NCBI GenBank assembly: GCA_937893675.1
Contig: CALBGI010000081.1
Coordinates: forward strand, 1-64,000
Direction: 5' to 3'
Origin: an uncultured Blautia sp.
GTDB taxonomy: Bacteria > Bacillota > Clostridia > Lachnospirales > Lachnospiraceae
DNA: 64,000 nt
Position 1 is the first letter of the stretch. Each line of letters opens with the position of its first letter. Under the pieces are notes generated by a model. The model was not told where the DNA came from and searched no databases. It saw only the letters and a list, made by a program, of their open reading frames with translations. The position numbers and the translations under genes were made by a program. Shown one piece after another: positions 51,586 to 60,472 of the stretch.

Positions 51586-52470
51586 TTATACTTTTTTCAA
51601 CAGGCGGTCCCGGGCGATATCCCGGTGTTCCAGCCTCAGTCCGTAATCTTTTGCCTCTGTCTTAAGCCGCTCGTGAAGTTCTCTGGCCAGCGCCACAGAG
51701 CGGTGTTTGCCCCCGGTACAGCCTATGGCGATCACAAGGCTTGTCTTTCCCTCGTGACCATACTGGGGGATCAGAAACTTCACCATATCTTCCAGCCGGT
51801 CCGCAAACAGACCGGCCGCCTCATGCTTCATAACAAAAGAATACACGCCCTCATCCATTCCGGTGAGCGGCCGCAGCTCGTCCACATAATAAGGATTCGG
51901 CAAAAAACGCACGTCAAATACCAGATCCGCATCTGCCGGGATCCCGTACTTGAACCCGAAGGACAGCACCGTGATCATCATATTGCAGAACTGCCTGTTT
52001 TCCACAAAGATCCGGTCTATTTCCTGTTTCAGTTCTCTCGTGAGAAGATGCGTGGTGTCAATGATATAATCTGCTCTCTGCTTCAGGAAAAGCAGCTTCT
52101 CTCTTTCCACACGGATTCCCTCATCCACCCTTCCCCGCATGGCAAGGGGATGACTTCTTCTGGTCTCCTTATACCGCTTCACAAGCGCCCGGTCCTCTGC
52201 ATCCAGAAAAAGGATTTCAAACTCGTAGCCGGATTCCTTCATGCGATCCAGAACCACTTCCAGCTCATCCAGGGTACGTCCGCTTCTGGCATCAATGCCA
52301 AGGGCCACATTTTTTACTTCTTCCCCCTGTATTTCAGGCATAAGAGACGCAAATTTTTCCAGGAGCGGAATCGGAAGATTATCCACGCAGAAATAGCTGG
52401 CGTCTTCCAGCATCTTCAGCGCTGTAGATTTTCCGGCTCCGGATACACCTGTTACTATTACAAATCTCAT
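51586..52470 (-). CDS. rapZ: RNase adapter RapZ-family ATPase
   Basis: 294 residues. P-loop GVSGAGKST at 9-17 and the C-terminal domain with GCTGGKHRSV. Bacillus YvcJ is the orthologue; E. coli RapZ senses GlcN6P. Start 52470 has AGGAG 8 bases upstream; an ATG six codons earlier overlaps murB. GlmR (YvcK), which stands between rapZ and whiA in Bacillus, is absent here. Confidence 0.95.
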   Translation of the reverse strand: MRFVIVTGVSGAGKSTALKMLEDASYFCVDNLPIPLLEKFASLMPEIQGEEVKNVALGIDARSGRTLDELEVVLDRMKESGYEFEILFLDAEDRALVKRYKETRRSHPLAMRGRVDEGIRVEREKLLFLKQRADYIIDTTHLLTRELKQEIDRIFVENRQFCNMMITVLSFGFKYGIPADADLVFDVRFLPNPYYVDELRPLTGMDEGVYSFVMKHEAAGLFADRLEDMVKFLIPQYGHEGKTSLVIAIGCTGGKHRSVALARELHERLKTEAKDYGLRLEHRDIARDRLLKKV

Positions 52471-52484
52471 CGTATTTACTCCTG

Positions 52485-53396
52485 TCAAAATTCCCCAAGG
52501 AATTTTACCTCCGGCTCCAGCCGGACATTGTATTTTTCGTACACAATATCAGATACCTTCTGTATCAGCGTTCGCACATCCTTCGCGGTCGCTCCCTCGG
52601 CATTGATGACAAAACCGCAGTGTTTTTCGGAAACCTGAGCGCCTCCCACCCGGTAGCCTCGAAGACCGCTGTCCATGATAAGCTTGCCCGCAAAATAGCC
52701 TTCCGGCCGTTTGAAGGTGCTTCCGGCGCTGGGCATATCCAGCGGCTGTTTGCTGGTTCTCTGTTCTGTCAGCTCACGCATCCGGCTTTTGATCGCCTCC
52801 TCATCTCCTTTTTCCAGAGAAATCTTCGCTTCCAGAACAAAATATCCGGCTTCCTTTACAATACTAGTCCGGTAGCCAAAGGCCATGTCCTCTGCCGGGA
52901 TCGCAAAAATTTTGCCTTCGTGATCCATCACCGTGACTTCGGTGATCACATCCTTCATCTCTCCGCCATAAGCGCCGGCATTCATCACCACAGCGCCTCC
53001 CAGCGTTCCGGGAATCCCTCCCGCAAACTCAAAGCCTGTGAGCGATGCGTTCTTCGCCGCAGCCGCGATCCCGGACAGCAGAGCCCCTGCCTGCGCCCGG
53101 ATACAGGTTCCCTCCGCCGCAATGTGATTGACATTCCGGCAAAGCTGGATCACAACGCCGCGGTAGCCGTTGTCGCTCACCAGAAGATTGCTCCCGTTTC
53201 CAAGAACAAAATACGGAAGCTTCTCAGCCGCGCAGATTTTGAGGATTCCCGCCAGCTCTTCCCAGTTTCCGGGTGTCAGAAAAAAATCTGCCGGACCGCC
53301 GATGCGGAAGGTCGTATGCTCCCTCATAGGCTCATCCACACGCATATTCTCTTCTCCTAAGATATTGATAAATTCCTGTTTTATTTTCTGATTCAC
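52485..53396 (-). CDS. murB: UDP-N-acetylenolpyruvoylglucosamine reductase
   Basis: 303 residues, FAD enzyme of the second step of UDP-MurNAc synthesis. FAD-binding stretch LGNGSNLLVSDNGYRGVV and GGIPGTLGGAVVMNAGAYGGE, the catalytic Ser in PSAGSTFKRPEG and the C-terminal HCGFVIN and Glu are present, fitting the type IIb form. Start codon GTG with AGGGGA upstream. It leads murB-rapZ-whiA-crh. Confidence 0.96.
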   Translation of the reverse strand: MNQKIKQEFINILGEENMRVDEPMREHTTFRIGGPADFFLTPGNWEELAGILKICAAEKLPYFVLGNGSNLLVSDNGYRGVVIQLCRNVNHIAAEGTCIRAQAGALLSGIAAAAKNASLTGFEFAGGIPGTLGGAVVMNAGAYGGEMKDVITEVTVMDHEGKIFAIPAEDMAFGYRTSIVKEAGYFVLEAKISLEKGDEEAIKSRMRELTEQRTSKQPLDMPSAGSTFKRPEGYFAGKLIMDSGLRGYRVGGAQVSEKHCGFVINAEGATAKDVRTLIQKVSDIVYEKYNVRLEPEVKFLGEF

Positions 53397-53432
53397 CGAT
53401 TTTCCCCTATTCTTTTATTTTTTTGGAACCGG

Positions 53433-54176
53433 CTAAACGCCGGGTATCAATGGTTTTTTTGTCTGGATTTCCAGAAAATCCCGCACAACCTCGCCGGCAA
53501 TGAGAAGCCCCGCAACACTGGGCACAAAGGAAATACTTCCCGGAACCGGGCGTCCGCTTCCCGGACGGCATTCCGCACCCTCGGCACACTTGATGGGTTT
53601 CTCCTTTGAATAAAGGACCTTTACCTTGCGGATCCCCCTTTTGCGCAGCTCTGTGCGCACAGCCTTTGCCAGCGGGCACACCGATGTTTTGCTGATATCT
53701 GTAATTTCAAATTTTGACGCGTCCAGCTTATTCCCGGTACCCATGCAGGAGATCACCGGAACATTGGCTGCTTTTGCCTTCTCTATGATCAAAAGCTTGG
53801 AGGTGACCGTATCTATGGCGTCCACCACATAATCGAAGCCTCCGAAATCAAACATGCCGGAGGTCTCCTCATTATAAAAGCTCTCGTAGGTATGTACCAG
53901 AATATCCGGATCAATGTCATGGATCCGCTCTTTTGCCACCTGCACCTTGCTTTTGCCTACGGTTGAACGAAGGGCATAAAGCTGTCGGTTGATATTGCTC
54001 TCTGAAATCCGGTCGTGATCCACCAAAGTCAAACTGCCCACACCGCAGCGCGCCAGCGCTTCCGCGACGTAAGAGCCAACGCCGCCAAGGCCAAATATGA
54101 GAAATTTTGCTTTTGCCAGTCTCCTGCTCCCCTCGTCCCCCAGCAGTATTTCCATACGGGAAAATGCGTCCTGCAT
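53433..54176 (-). CDS. tcdA: tRNA threonylcarbamoyladenosine dehydratase (TcdA type)
   Basis: 247 residues, ThiF/HesA/E1 fold. ATP-binding FGLGGVGSYVAEAL near residue 28, RxxxQ-type pocket DRISESNINRQ, and a Cys near 165 (SVCPLAKAVR). TcdA closes t6A to the cyclic form in tRNA reading ANN codons. Promoter at 54222-54251. It is 36 bases upstream of murB and may be read with it. Confidence 0.9.
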   Translation of the reverse strand: MQDAFSRMEILLGDEGSRRLAKAKFLIFGLGGVGSYVAEALARCGVGSLTLVDHDRISESNINRQLYALRSTVGKSKVQVAKERIHDIDPDILVHTYESFYNEETSGMFDFGGFDYVVDAIDTVTSKLLIIEKAKAANVPVISCMGTGNKLDASKFEITDISKTSVCPLAKAVRTELRKRGIRKVKVLYSKEKPIKCAEGAECRPGSGRPVPGSISFVPSVAGLLIAGEVVRDFLEIQTKKPLIPGV

Positions 54177-54221
54177 ACCCCTACCTCCTAAAAAACGTTT
54201 GTTATTGCATCATATACAGTC

Positions 54222-54251
54222 ATTATACTATATCCCAAAGGAAAATGTACA
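54222..54251 (-). promoter_or_regulatory. Putative promoter of tcdA
   Basis: Minus-strand TGTACA (54246-54251), 18-bp spacer, TATAAT (54222-54227). The -35 box is imperfect. Confidence 0.55.
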
Positions 54252-54277
54252 GTTTTTCATGCTTTCTTTATAATTAC

Positions 54278-54306
54278 GCATATTTTTTTACAATTCTCCC
54301 ATACTA
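54278..54306 (+). promoter_or_regulatory. Sigma-G type forespore promoter of spoVA
   Basis: GCATA (54278-54282), 17-bp spacer, CATACTA (54300-54306). This fits the forespore sigma-G/sigma-F consensus (GnATR and CATnnTA). It is 46 bases before spoVAB, as expected for an operon made in the forespore. Confidence 0.82.
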
Positions 54307-54351
54307 TGTTCGTACACCCCATATTCCATGCATCTGCAAGGAGGTTTTGTC

Positions 54352-54768
54352 ATGTGGCAGCAAATTTTTCTTGGCTTCGTCGGACTGGCCAGCGGACTTG
54401 TGATCGCCGGCGGTCTCATCGGCCTTCTCATCGGACTTTCCATTGTCCCCCGCTTTGCCGGAATCACCCGCACCGCCCAGCATGTTATGCTTTACGAGGA
54501 CGCCACGCTTCTCGGCGCCGTTCTGGGAAATCTCTTTTTTCTCGGCCAATGGAAGCTTCCCCTGGGACTTCCCTTTCTGCTTGTTTTTGGCGCTGCCTCC
54601 GGCATCTACCTTGGGTTTTGGGTCATGGCTCTGGCGGAAATGGCCAATATTTTTCCCATTTTTGCCCGGCGCATCAAATTCACCCAGGGACTTCCCTTCG
54701 TGATCCTCAGCGTGGGAATGGGAAAAATTGCCGGTTCTCTGTTGTACTACTGGCGCGGTCTTTCCTGA
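54352..54768 (+). CDS. spoVAB: Stage V sporulation protein AB
   Basis: 138 residues, about four membrane segments. GLIGLLIGLSIVPRFAGITRT and LYEDATLLGAVLGNLFFLG match the Bacillus SpoVAB pattern. Start 54352 has AAGGAGG 7 bases upstream. First gene of this operon; in Bacillus it follows spoVAA, here spoVAA is last. Part of the dipicolinic acid channel of the forespore inner membrane. Confidence 0.88.
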   Translation: MWQQIFLGFVGLASGLVIAGGLIGLLIGLSIVPRFAGITRTAQHVMLYEDATLLGAVLGNLFFLGQWKLPLGLPFLLVFGAASGIYLGFWVMALAEMANIFPIFARRIKFTQGLPFVILSVGMGKIAGSLLYYWRGLS

Positions 54769-54835
54769 ACCGCATACGTTTCGATTATATACACAATCGT
54801 CAAAAAAGTCAAAACACAGAAAGGACGGATTCTTT

Positions 54836-55306
54836 ATGGCTACCTCACAGCAGCAAAAAAAGCAAAAGCAATACGAGGACTATGTAAAGCAGGTCACTCC
54901 CACCCACAGTCTTCCCATGAATATGGCAAAGGCCTTTCTCACCGGAGGAACCATCTGTCTCCTCGGACAGGCGGTCATAAATTTCGCTCTGGCACAGGGG
55001 CTTGACAAAAAAACAGCCGGCACCTGGTGTTCCGTACTCCTCATTCTTGCCAGCGTTCTGCTCACAGGCTTTCGCATTTACCCAAAAATCGGCAAATTCG
55101 GAGGCGCCGGTTCTCTGGTCCCCATCACCGGCTTTGCCAACTCTGTGGCGGCATCGGCCATTGAGTACAAGGCAGAAGGGCAGGTTTTCGGCATCGGCTG
55201 CAAAATCTTCACCATCGCCGGACCGGTGATCCTCTACGGGATCATGAGTTCCTGGGCACTTGGCGTCATCTACTATATCTTAAAGCTTTTGGGGGTATTC
55301 TCATGA
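54836..55306 (+). CDS. spoVAC: Stage V sporulation protein AC
   Basis: 156 residues, charged N-terminus (QQQKKQKQYEDYVKQVTP) then four membrane segments with the family core AGSLVPITGFANSVAASAIEYKAEG. SpoVAC can act as a mechanosensitive channel in Bacillus. AAAGGA lies upstream. Its stop overlaps the spoVAD start (ATGA). Confidence 0.95.
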   Translation: MATSQQQKKQKQYEDYVKQVTPTHSLPMNMAKAFLTGGTICLLGQAVINFALAQGLDKKTAGTWCSVLLILASVLLTGFRIYPKIGKFGGAGSLVPITGFANSVAASAIEYKAEGQVFGIGCKIFTIAGPVILYGIMSSWALGVIYYILKLLGVFS

Positions 55307-56370
55307 AAAAAACAGAAACGAAAGGCGCCGCAAGCCTTTCCTTCACAGAAACGATCTACATCGAAAGCTGCGCTTCCATTGTCAGCAAAAAGGAAGGAGA
55401 CGGTCCTCTTGGTCCTTCCTTTGATATGATCTGCGAGGATCCCATGTTCGGCGCAGACACCTGGGAAGCCGCGGAAAGCACCATGCAGAAAGAAACTGCC
55501 GGTATCGCTGTGGGAAAGGCCGGGCTGACTCCCAGGGACATCCGCCTCGTCTTTGCAGGCGACCTTCTGGCGCAGACTGCCGCCTCCTCTTTCGGGATTG
55601 CCGGAATGGGCATTCCCTTCTACGGACTGTACGGCGCCTGCTCCACCATGGGCGAATCTCTGTCTCTCGGCGCCGTTGCCCTTGCCGCCGGATATGGTGA
55701 GCACCTCCTCTGCGCCACCTCAAGCCATTTTGCCAGCGCGGAAAAGGAGTTCCGTTTCCCTCTGGGCTACGGAAACCAGCGTCCTTATTCTGCCACCTGG
55801 ACCGTCACCGGAAGCGGCGCCTGCGTCCTTGGCGCCCAGCCCCCAAAACAGCCGGATGGCTGTGCCTCACCCCTGCGCGTGGGAAAAGGCTGCGCTGTCA
55901 TCACCGGCATCACCGCCGGAAAGCTTGTGGATTTCGGCCTCAAGGATTCCATGAATATGGGCGGCTGCATGGCTCCTGCGGCGGCAGATACCATCGCGCA
56001 GCATCTGAAAGATTTTTGCCGGAAACCTTCTGATTACGATGTGATTTTTACCGGAGACCTGGGAACCATAGGTCAGCATATTCTCCTGGATCTGCTTTCC
56101 GAACAGGGTATTCATATGGAAAAACAGCACCAGGACTGCGGCATCCTGATCTATGATGCCGAAACACAGGATACCCACGCAGGGGGAAGCGGCTGCGGCT
56201 GCTCTGCCGCGGTTCTCGCCGCCCACATTCTCCCCAAGGTAGCTTCCGGCAAATGGAAACGGATTCTGTTTGTGCCAACCGGCGCTCTGATCTCCAAGGT
56301 CAGCTTTAACGAAGGCGACAGCGTTCCCGGCATTGCCCACGCAGTTGTCATCGAACACAAGGAGGTGTAA
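55303..56370 (+). CDS. spoVAD: Stage V sporulation protein AD
   Basis: 355 residues, soluble thiolase/ketosynthase-like fold (IYGLYGACSTMGESLSLGA region, DTHAGGSGCGCSA near the end). In Bacillus SpoVAD binds dipicolinic acid at the inner membrane surface. Coupled to spoVAC by ATGA and 2 bases before spoVAE. Confidence 0.96.
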   Translation: MKKTETKGAASLSFTETIYIESCASIVSKKEGDGPLGPSFDMICEDPMFGADTWEAAESTMQKETAGIAVGKAGLTPRDIRLVFAGDLLAQTAASSFGIAGMGIPFYGLYGACSTMGESLSLGAVALAAGYGEHLLCATSSHFASAEKEFRFPLGYGNQRPYSATWTVTGSGACVLGAQPPKQPDGCASPLRVGKGCAVITGITAGKLVDFGLKDSMNMGGCMAPAAADTIAQHLKDFCRKPSDYDVIFTGDLGTIGQHILLDLLSEQGIHMEKQHQDCGILIYDAETQDTHAGGSGCGCSAAVLAAHILPKVASGKWKRILFVPTGALISKVSFNEGDSVPGIAHAVVIEHKEV

Positions 56371-56372
56371 CT

Positions 56373-56729
56373 ATGGACTATTTTCACGCATTCTGGGTAG
56401 GCGGCCTCATCTGTGCCCTGGTTCAGATCCTTCTGGACAAAACCAAGCTGATGCCCGGCCGCGTCATGGTTCTTCTGGTATGCAGCGGAGCTGTTCTGAG
56501 CGCCATCGGGCTGTACCGGCCCTTTGCGGATTTTGCGGGAGCCGGAGCTTCCGTCCCCCTTCTGGGCTTCGGACACACCCTCTGGGAAGGTATGAAGGAA
56601 GCCATTGACAAGGAAGGGCTCCTGGGGCTTTTCATGGGAGGCTTCACCTCCTGCGCCGCCGGTGTGTCTGCCTCCCTTATTTTTTCGTATCTCGCAAGCT
56701 GGGTATTCAAGCCCGGAATGAAATCCTGA
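56373..56729 (+). CDS. spoVAE: Stage V sporulation protein AE
   Basis: 118 residues, four membrane segments, FWVGGLICALVQILLDKTKLMPGR at the start and AGAGASVPLLGFGHTLWEG core, the SpoVAEb type. GGAGGTG lies directly upstream, inside the spoVAD end. Confidence 0.95.
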   Translation: MDYFHAFWVGGLICALVQILLDKTKLMPGRVMVLLVCSGAVLSAIGLYRPFADFAGAGASVPLLGFGHTLWEGMKEAIDKEGLLGLFMGGFTSCAAGVSASLIFSYLASWVFKPGMKS

Positions 56730-56754
56730 GCTTCTCTGGAAAGGATGTGTTTTT

Positions 56755-57375
56755 TTGAATGAGACGCTGTATCTGCAGCTGGATCAAAATGTTATCGTAA
56801 CGAACCCCCATGTATGCCTCCAGGACATCGCCAGCCTCTCCTGCTCAAGCGCCAAGCTCCTCAACCGTCTGCGGGTTCTGCCCGTACTTCACCTGAAAGG
56901 GCAGCGTCCCGGCCGTTATGTAATGTCGGTTGTGGATCTGGTGAAGAAAATCCAGGAAAAAGAGCCGAATCTTACCATCACGCCCATTGGAGAACCGGAT
57001 TTCATCATCACCTATCAGGCAGAAAGCACGCAGAGCCGCCTCTGGCGGTTTGCCAAGGCGGCTCTGGTCTGTGCGGGCACCTTTTTCGGCGCCGCTTTTT
57101 CTATTATGACTTTTAACAATGATGTGGATCTTCCAAAACTGTTCAGCCAGCTGTATACCCAGGTTACCGGGCAGGTCTCAAACGGCTTTACCGTGCTGGA
57201 GATTTCCTATTCCATAGGCGTAGGACTTGGTGTTCTTCTGTTTTTCAACCATTTTGGCCGTCTGAAGCTCACCGATGACCCCACGCCCATGCAGGTAAAA
57301 ATGCGGCTTTATGAAGACGATGTCAACAATACGCTCATTGAAGAGGCCGACCGGCTCCAGGCACACCAGGAGTAA
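56755..57375 (+). CDS. spoVAA: Stage V sporulation protein AA
   Basis: 206 residues, the same length as Bacillus SpoVAA. A soluble N-terminal region (about 1-95) precedes two membrane segments (about 102-120 and 146-166). The ISYSIGVGLGVLLFFNHFG stretch and the DPTPMQVKMRLYEDDV tail match SpoVAA. Start codon is TTG with AAGGA upstream. In Bacillus this gene opens the operon; here it closes it. Confidence 0.88.
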   Translation: MNETLYLQLDQNVIVTNPHVCLQDIASLSCSSAKLLNRLRVLPVLHLKGQRPGRYVMSVVDLVKKIQEKEPNLTITPIGEPDFIITYQAESTQSRLWRFAKAALVCAGTFFGAAFSIMTFNNDVDLPKLFSQLYTQVTGQVSNGFTVLEISYSIGVGLGVLLFFNHFGRLKLTDDPTPMQVKMRLYEDDVNNTLIEEADRLQAHQE

Positions 57376-57381
57376 CCTCTT

Positions 57382-58314
57382 TTATTCCTCAAACAGTTCT
57401 GTGGAAAGATAGCGGGCTCCTGTGTCAGGAAGCAACGCTACAATCGTTTTTCCCGCATTCTCCGGCCGTTTTGCAAGCTCTGCGGCAGCCCACAGAGCTG
57501 CCCCGGAGGAAATTCCCACAAGGATCCCCTCCTTCCTGCCCAAAAGCCGCGCAGCCTCAAACGCGTTCTCATTGGTCACTGCCACCACTTCATCATAAAC
57601 CTCTGTGTTCAGCACCTCCGGCACAAAGCCGGCGCCAATGCCCTGGATCTTGTGCGCGCCTCCTCTTCCTTCGGAAAGTACGGGGGAAGCTGCCGGCTCA
57701 ACCGCTACGATCTGCACAGATGCCTTTTGGGATTTCAGATATTCTCCTACACCGGTGATCGTACCTCCGGTTCCAACACCGGCCACAAAAATATCCACTG
57801 CTCCGTCTGTATCTTCATAAATCTCAGGTCCTGTCGTTTCCCGATGCGCTTTTGCATTGGCCGGATTGACAAACTGTCCGGGAATAAAGCTTCCCGGAAT
57901 TTCTTTGGCCAGCTCCTGCGCCTTTGCAATGGCGCCCTTCATTCCAAGACTCCCCTCTGTCAGCACCAGCTCTGCTCCATAGGCTTTCATAAGCTTCCGC
58001 CGCTCTACTGACATCGTCTCCGGCATGACAATGATGATCCGGTATCCTCTCGCCACTGCCACTGCGGCAAGGCCGATGCCGGTATTTCCGGAAGTAGGCT
58101 CGATGATCACCGAATCCGGTTTTAACCTGCCTTCCCGTTCCGCCTCGTCAAGCATTGCTTTTGCCGCCCGGTCCTTCACAGAACCCGCCGGATTAAAATA
58201 TTCAAGCTTTGCCAGCACGCGGGCCCCCAGTCCCAGCTCCTGTTCCAGGTGGGTAAGCTCCAAGAGGGGTGTGCGGCCGATCAGCTGTTCTATGGATGTG
58301 TATATTTTTCCCAT
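57382..58314 (-). CDS. cysK: Cysteine synthase A
   Basis: 310 residues, PLP enzyme making cysteine from O-acetylserine and sulfide. The PLP lysine is Lys47 (NPAGSVKDR), phosphate loop GTGGTITG, substrate loop PTSGNTGIGLA. It converges with spoVAA, leaving only 6 bases between stops and no clear terminator. It follows the AllA-family gene by 36 bases. Confidence 0.96.
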   Translation of the reverse strand: MGKIYTSIEQLIGRTPLLELTHLEQELGLGARVLAKLEYFNPAGSVKDRAAKAMLDEAEREGRLKPDSVIIEPTSGNTGIGLAAVAVARGYRIIIVMPETMSVERRKLMKAYGAELVLTEGSLGMKGAIAKAQELAKEIPGSFIPGQFVNPANAKAHRETTGPEIYEDTDGAVDIFVAGVGTGGTITGVGEYLKSQKASVQIVAVEPAASPVLSEGRGGAHKIQGIGAGFVPEVLNTEVYDEVVAVTNENAFEAARLLGRKEGILVGISSGAALWAAAELAKRPENAGKTIVALLPDTGARYLSTELFEE

Positions 58315-58350
58315 TGTATACTCCTCTCTGTCTCTTATACCGTCTGCATC

Positions 58351-58833
58351 TTACAAAACAATTTCCATCTGCTGTTCTTTCGGATACTGCACTACCACGC
58401 AGTCATTATTGTAAATCCGCTCCGGAAGTACGATCAGCACATGGGCAGTCTCTTTGTTTACGGGGATCGCGCTCAGATGCCATACGCCTGTGTTCAGGCA
58501 GACCATGGTACCCTTTGGCACCAAAAACGCCTCTGTCAGCTCCGGCACCGGTTCTTTCCCCGCCGGCGCCACATGGAGCACCACATCATCATCCAGGCAG
58601 AGGATCCCCTCCTGGGTTGTATTATGAAACTCCGCGCTGTCCACGATCATCCTGTCCGGTTTGCGGACAAGAAGCGGTGAAAATGCCATCTGCATGTTCC
58701 CGGACACGCTCATGCGCAGTCTGTCCTGATAAAAGTCTCCAAGGCTGTATCCTGTGGGATTCATAAGATCCGTAAACACTCCGTATGCCTGAAATCCTTC
58801 CACTGTGATCGGCTTTGCCTGAATGGTTCTCAT
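58351..58833 (-). CDS. Ureidoglycolate lyase (AllA) family protein
   Basis: 160 residues, cupin-like fold of the AllA family (ITVEGFQAYG at the start, WHLSAIPV with the family His). AllA splits ureidoglycolate in allantoin breakdown, but no other purine-degradation gene is near, so the substrate may differ. AGGAGG lies 9 bases before ATG 58833. Promoter at 58869-58897; likely cotranscribed with cysK. Confidence 0.78.
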   Translation of the reverse strand: MRTIQAKPITVEGFQAYGVFTDLMNPTGYSLGDFYQDRLRMSVSGNMQMAFSPLLVRKPDRMIVDSAEFHNTTQEGILCLDDDVVLHVAPAGKEPVPELTEAFLVPKGTMVCLNTGVWHLSAIPVNKETAHVLIVLPERIYNNDCVVVQYPKEQQMEIVL

Positions 58834-58868
58834 AGTAAAAACCTCCTGATCCATATGTTGTTTTTCTC

Positions 58869-58897
58869 AGATTACCAAAGGTGATCCCTAGTGTCAA
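58869..58897 (-). promoter_or_regulatory. Promoter of the AllA-family gene and cysK
   Basis: Minus-strand TTGACA (58892-58897), 17-bp spacer, TAATCT (58869-58874). Confidence 0.72.
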
Positions 58898-58972
58898 TAT
58901 GCTGTTTGGGAAACACGTCGGACTGGAGCATACCTATTCTGTTATCATATTAAATAAGCTCTGAAAGCTCCT

Positions 58973-60277
58973 TCATCCCTCAAACAATACTCTCGCCGCT
59001 TCCGCCAGATACGCCGTATCTCTGCTTCCCGCCGTTTCGCAGCAGGAATGCATGGCCAGCTGCGCCAATCCCACATCGACGGAATTGACCGCCACCTGAT
59101 TGCCGGAAATATTCCCCAGCGTAGAGCCGCCTGCAATATCGGAACGATTGTGGAAGGTCTGCCAGGGCACGCCCGCTTTTTCACAGATTAATTTAAACAT
59201 CGCGCCGGAAACCGCGTCTGTCGTGTATCGCTGATTTGCGCTGTATTTGATGACAATGCCCTTGTTCATATAGGGGCGATTGCTGGGGTCCGCCTTATCC
59301 GCATAGTTGGGATGCACACCGTGCGCATTGTCCGCTGATACCAGAAAACTATCTGCGAGCGCAGTTAAATATTCCTCCTCCGTGCGCCCCAGGCTGCTGT
59401 TGACACGTCTGAGCACATCCTTCAAAAACGTAGATGCCGCGCCCTGTTTTGTACTGCTGCCCACTTCCTCATTATCCAGCACACAAAGAACTGCGGTATA
59501 CGATTTCGGAGGCGCAGCCAAAAACCCCTTCACCGATGCGAATACGCACTGCAGATCGTCCAGATGCGGCGCAGCAATAAATTCGTTGTGAAGCCCCAGA
59601 TACGTCGCTTTCATCCGCGGATACAAAAACAGATCCGCATCCAGAATATCCGACGCCGGTACTCCGGACTCGTCTGCAATCAACTGCAGAAAAGCCCGCT
59701 CTCCTGCTTCTGTCTCTTCCCATCCACACTGCGCGAACAACGGCAAAAGGTCACGCTGCGCATTAAGCTCATTCCCTTCGTTTACAGCCCGGTTCATGTG
59801 GATTGCCAGACTCGGGATCACCACCAAATCCCGTTCAATATTAACGAGCTTCGTTTCCATTCCGCGCTCCGTACGCACCACGATCCGGCCTGCCACAGAC
59901 AGCGGGCGATCCATCCACGATGCCATCAGCATCCCGCCGTATTTTTCCACATTCAATTTCAAATACGTATTTTCCACCTGTATTTCCGCATTTGCTTTGA
60001 TCTTAAACGCAGGAGAATCGCTGTGGCTCGCCATAATCCGAAAACCTCTGAACGCTTTTTCCGGCACATAAAAGGCAATCAAAGAAGAACCGTTTCGCAT
60101 CACATAATAGCCCTTCCCCGGTTCAACCGCCCACTTCTCACCTTCCAAAAGCTGCGAATATCCCTGTTCTTCCAGCATTTCCGCAATATTTGCCGCCGCA
60201 TGAAATGCCGTCGGACTTTTATCCAAAAAAGCAAACAGCTCTTGATTCGTCTCCTCAAATAATACCTGTGTAGCCAT
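58973..60277 (-). CDS. apeB: M18-family aminopeptidase
   Basis: 434 residues, zinc aminopeptidase of the aspartyl aminopeptidase type. Ligand motifs: ASHSDSPAFKIK with the first His, APHLDDLQCVFA, LDNEEVGSSTKQGA and the C-terminal MHSCCE. It works in the cytosol as a large oligomer by family knowledge. GGAGGG lies upstream of the ATG. Confidence 0.94.
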   Translation of the reverse strand: MATQVLFEETNQELFAFLDKSPTAFHAAANIAEMLEEQGYSQLLEGEKWAVEPGKGYYVMRNGSSLIAFYVPEKAFRGFRIMASHSDSPAFKIKANAEIQVENTYLKLNVEKYGGMLMASWMDRPLSVAGRIVVRTERGMETKLVNIERDLVVIPSLAIHMNRAVNEGNELNAQRDLLPLFAQCGWEETEAGERAFLQLIADESGVPASDILDADLFLYPRMKATYLGLHNEFIAAPHLDDLQCVFASVKGFLAAPPKSYTAVLCVLDNEEVGSSTKQGAASTFLKDVLRRVNSSLGRTEEEYLTALADSFLVSADNAHGVHPNYADKADPSNRPYMNKGIVIKYSANQRYTTDAVSGAMFKLICEKAGVPWQTFHNRSDIAGGSTLGNISGNQVAVNSVDVGLAQLAMHSCCETAGSRDTAYLAEAARVLFEG

Positions 60278-60407
60278 ATGTCCGGTACCCTCCCTGATTT
60301 TTTCCGCAATCTCTGTGCAGATGTTTTTTGACTGTTTCAGCTAATATGCTACCTATTGTTATATCAAATCACCGTTTCGGAATCAATCAAAAAAGCTCCT
60401 TTTTTTC

Positions 60408-60431
60408 AATCTTGGACAAATCTTGGACAAA
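60408..60431 (+). repeat. Tandem 11-base repeat before the queT promoter
   Basis: AATCTTGGACA occurs twice head to tail, ending just before the -35 box. Its size and place would suit a protein operator. Confidence 0.45.
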
Positions 60432-60433
60432 CC

Positions 60434-60462
60434 TTGATTTTCCCTTTTTTCTGTGCTATACT
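60434..60462 (+). promoter_or_regulatory. Promoter of queT
   Basis: TTGATT (60434-60439), 17-bp spacer, TATACT (60457-60462) with an extended -10 TGC. The start would be near 60469, right before the leader's first stem. The 309-base gap 60278-60586 holds only this, the tandem repeat and the leader. Confidence 0.8.
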
Positions 60463-60472
60463 GACTCACGTT

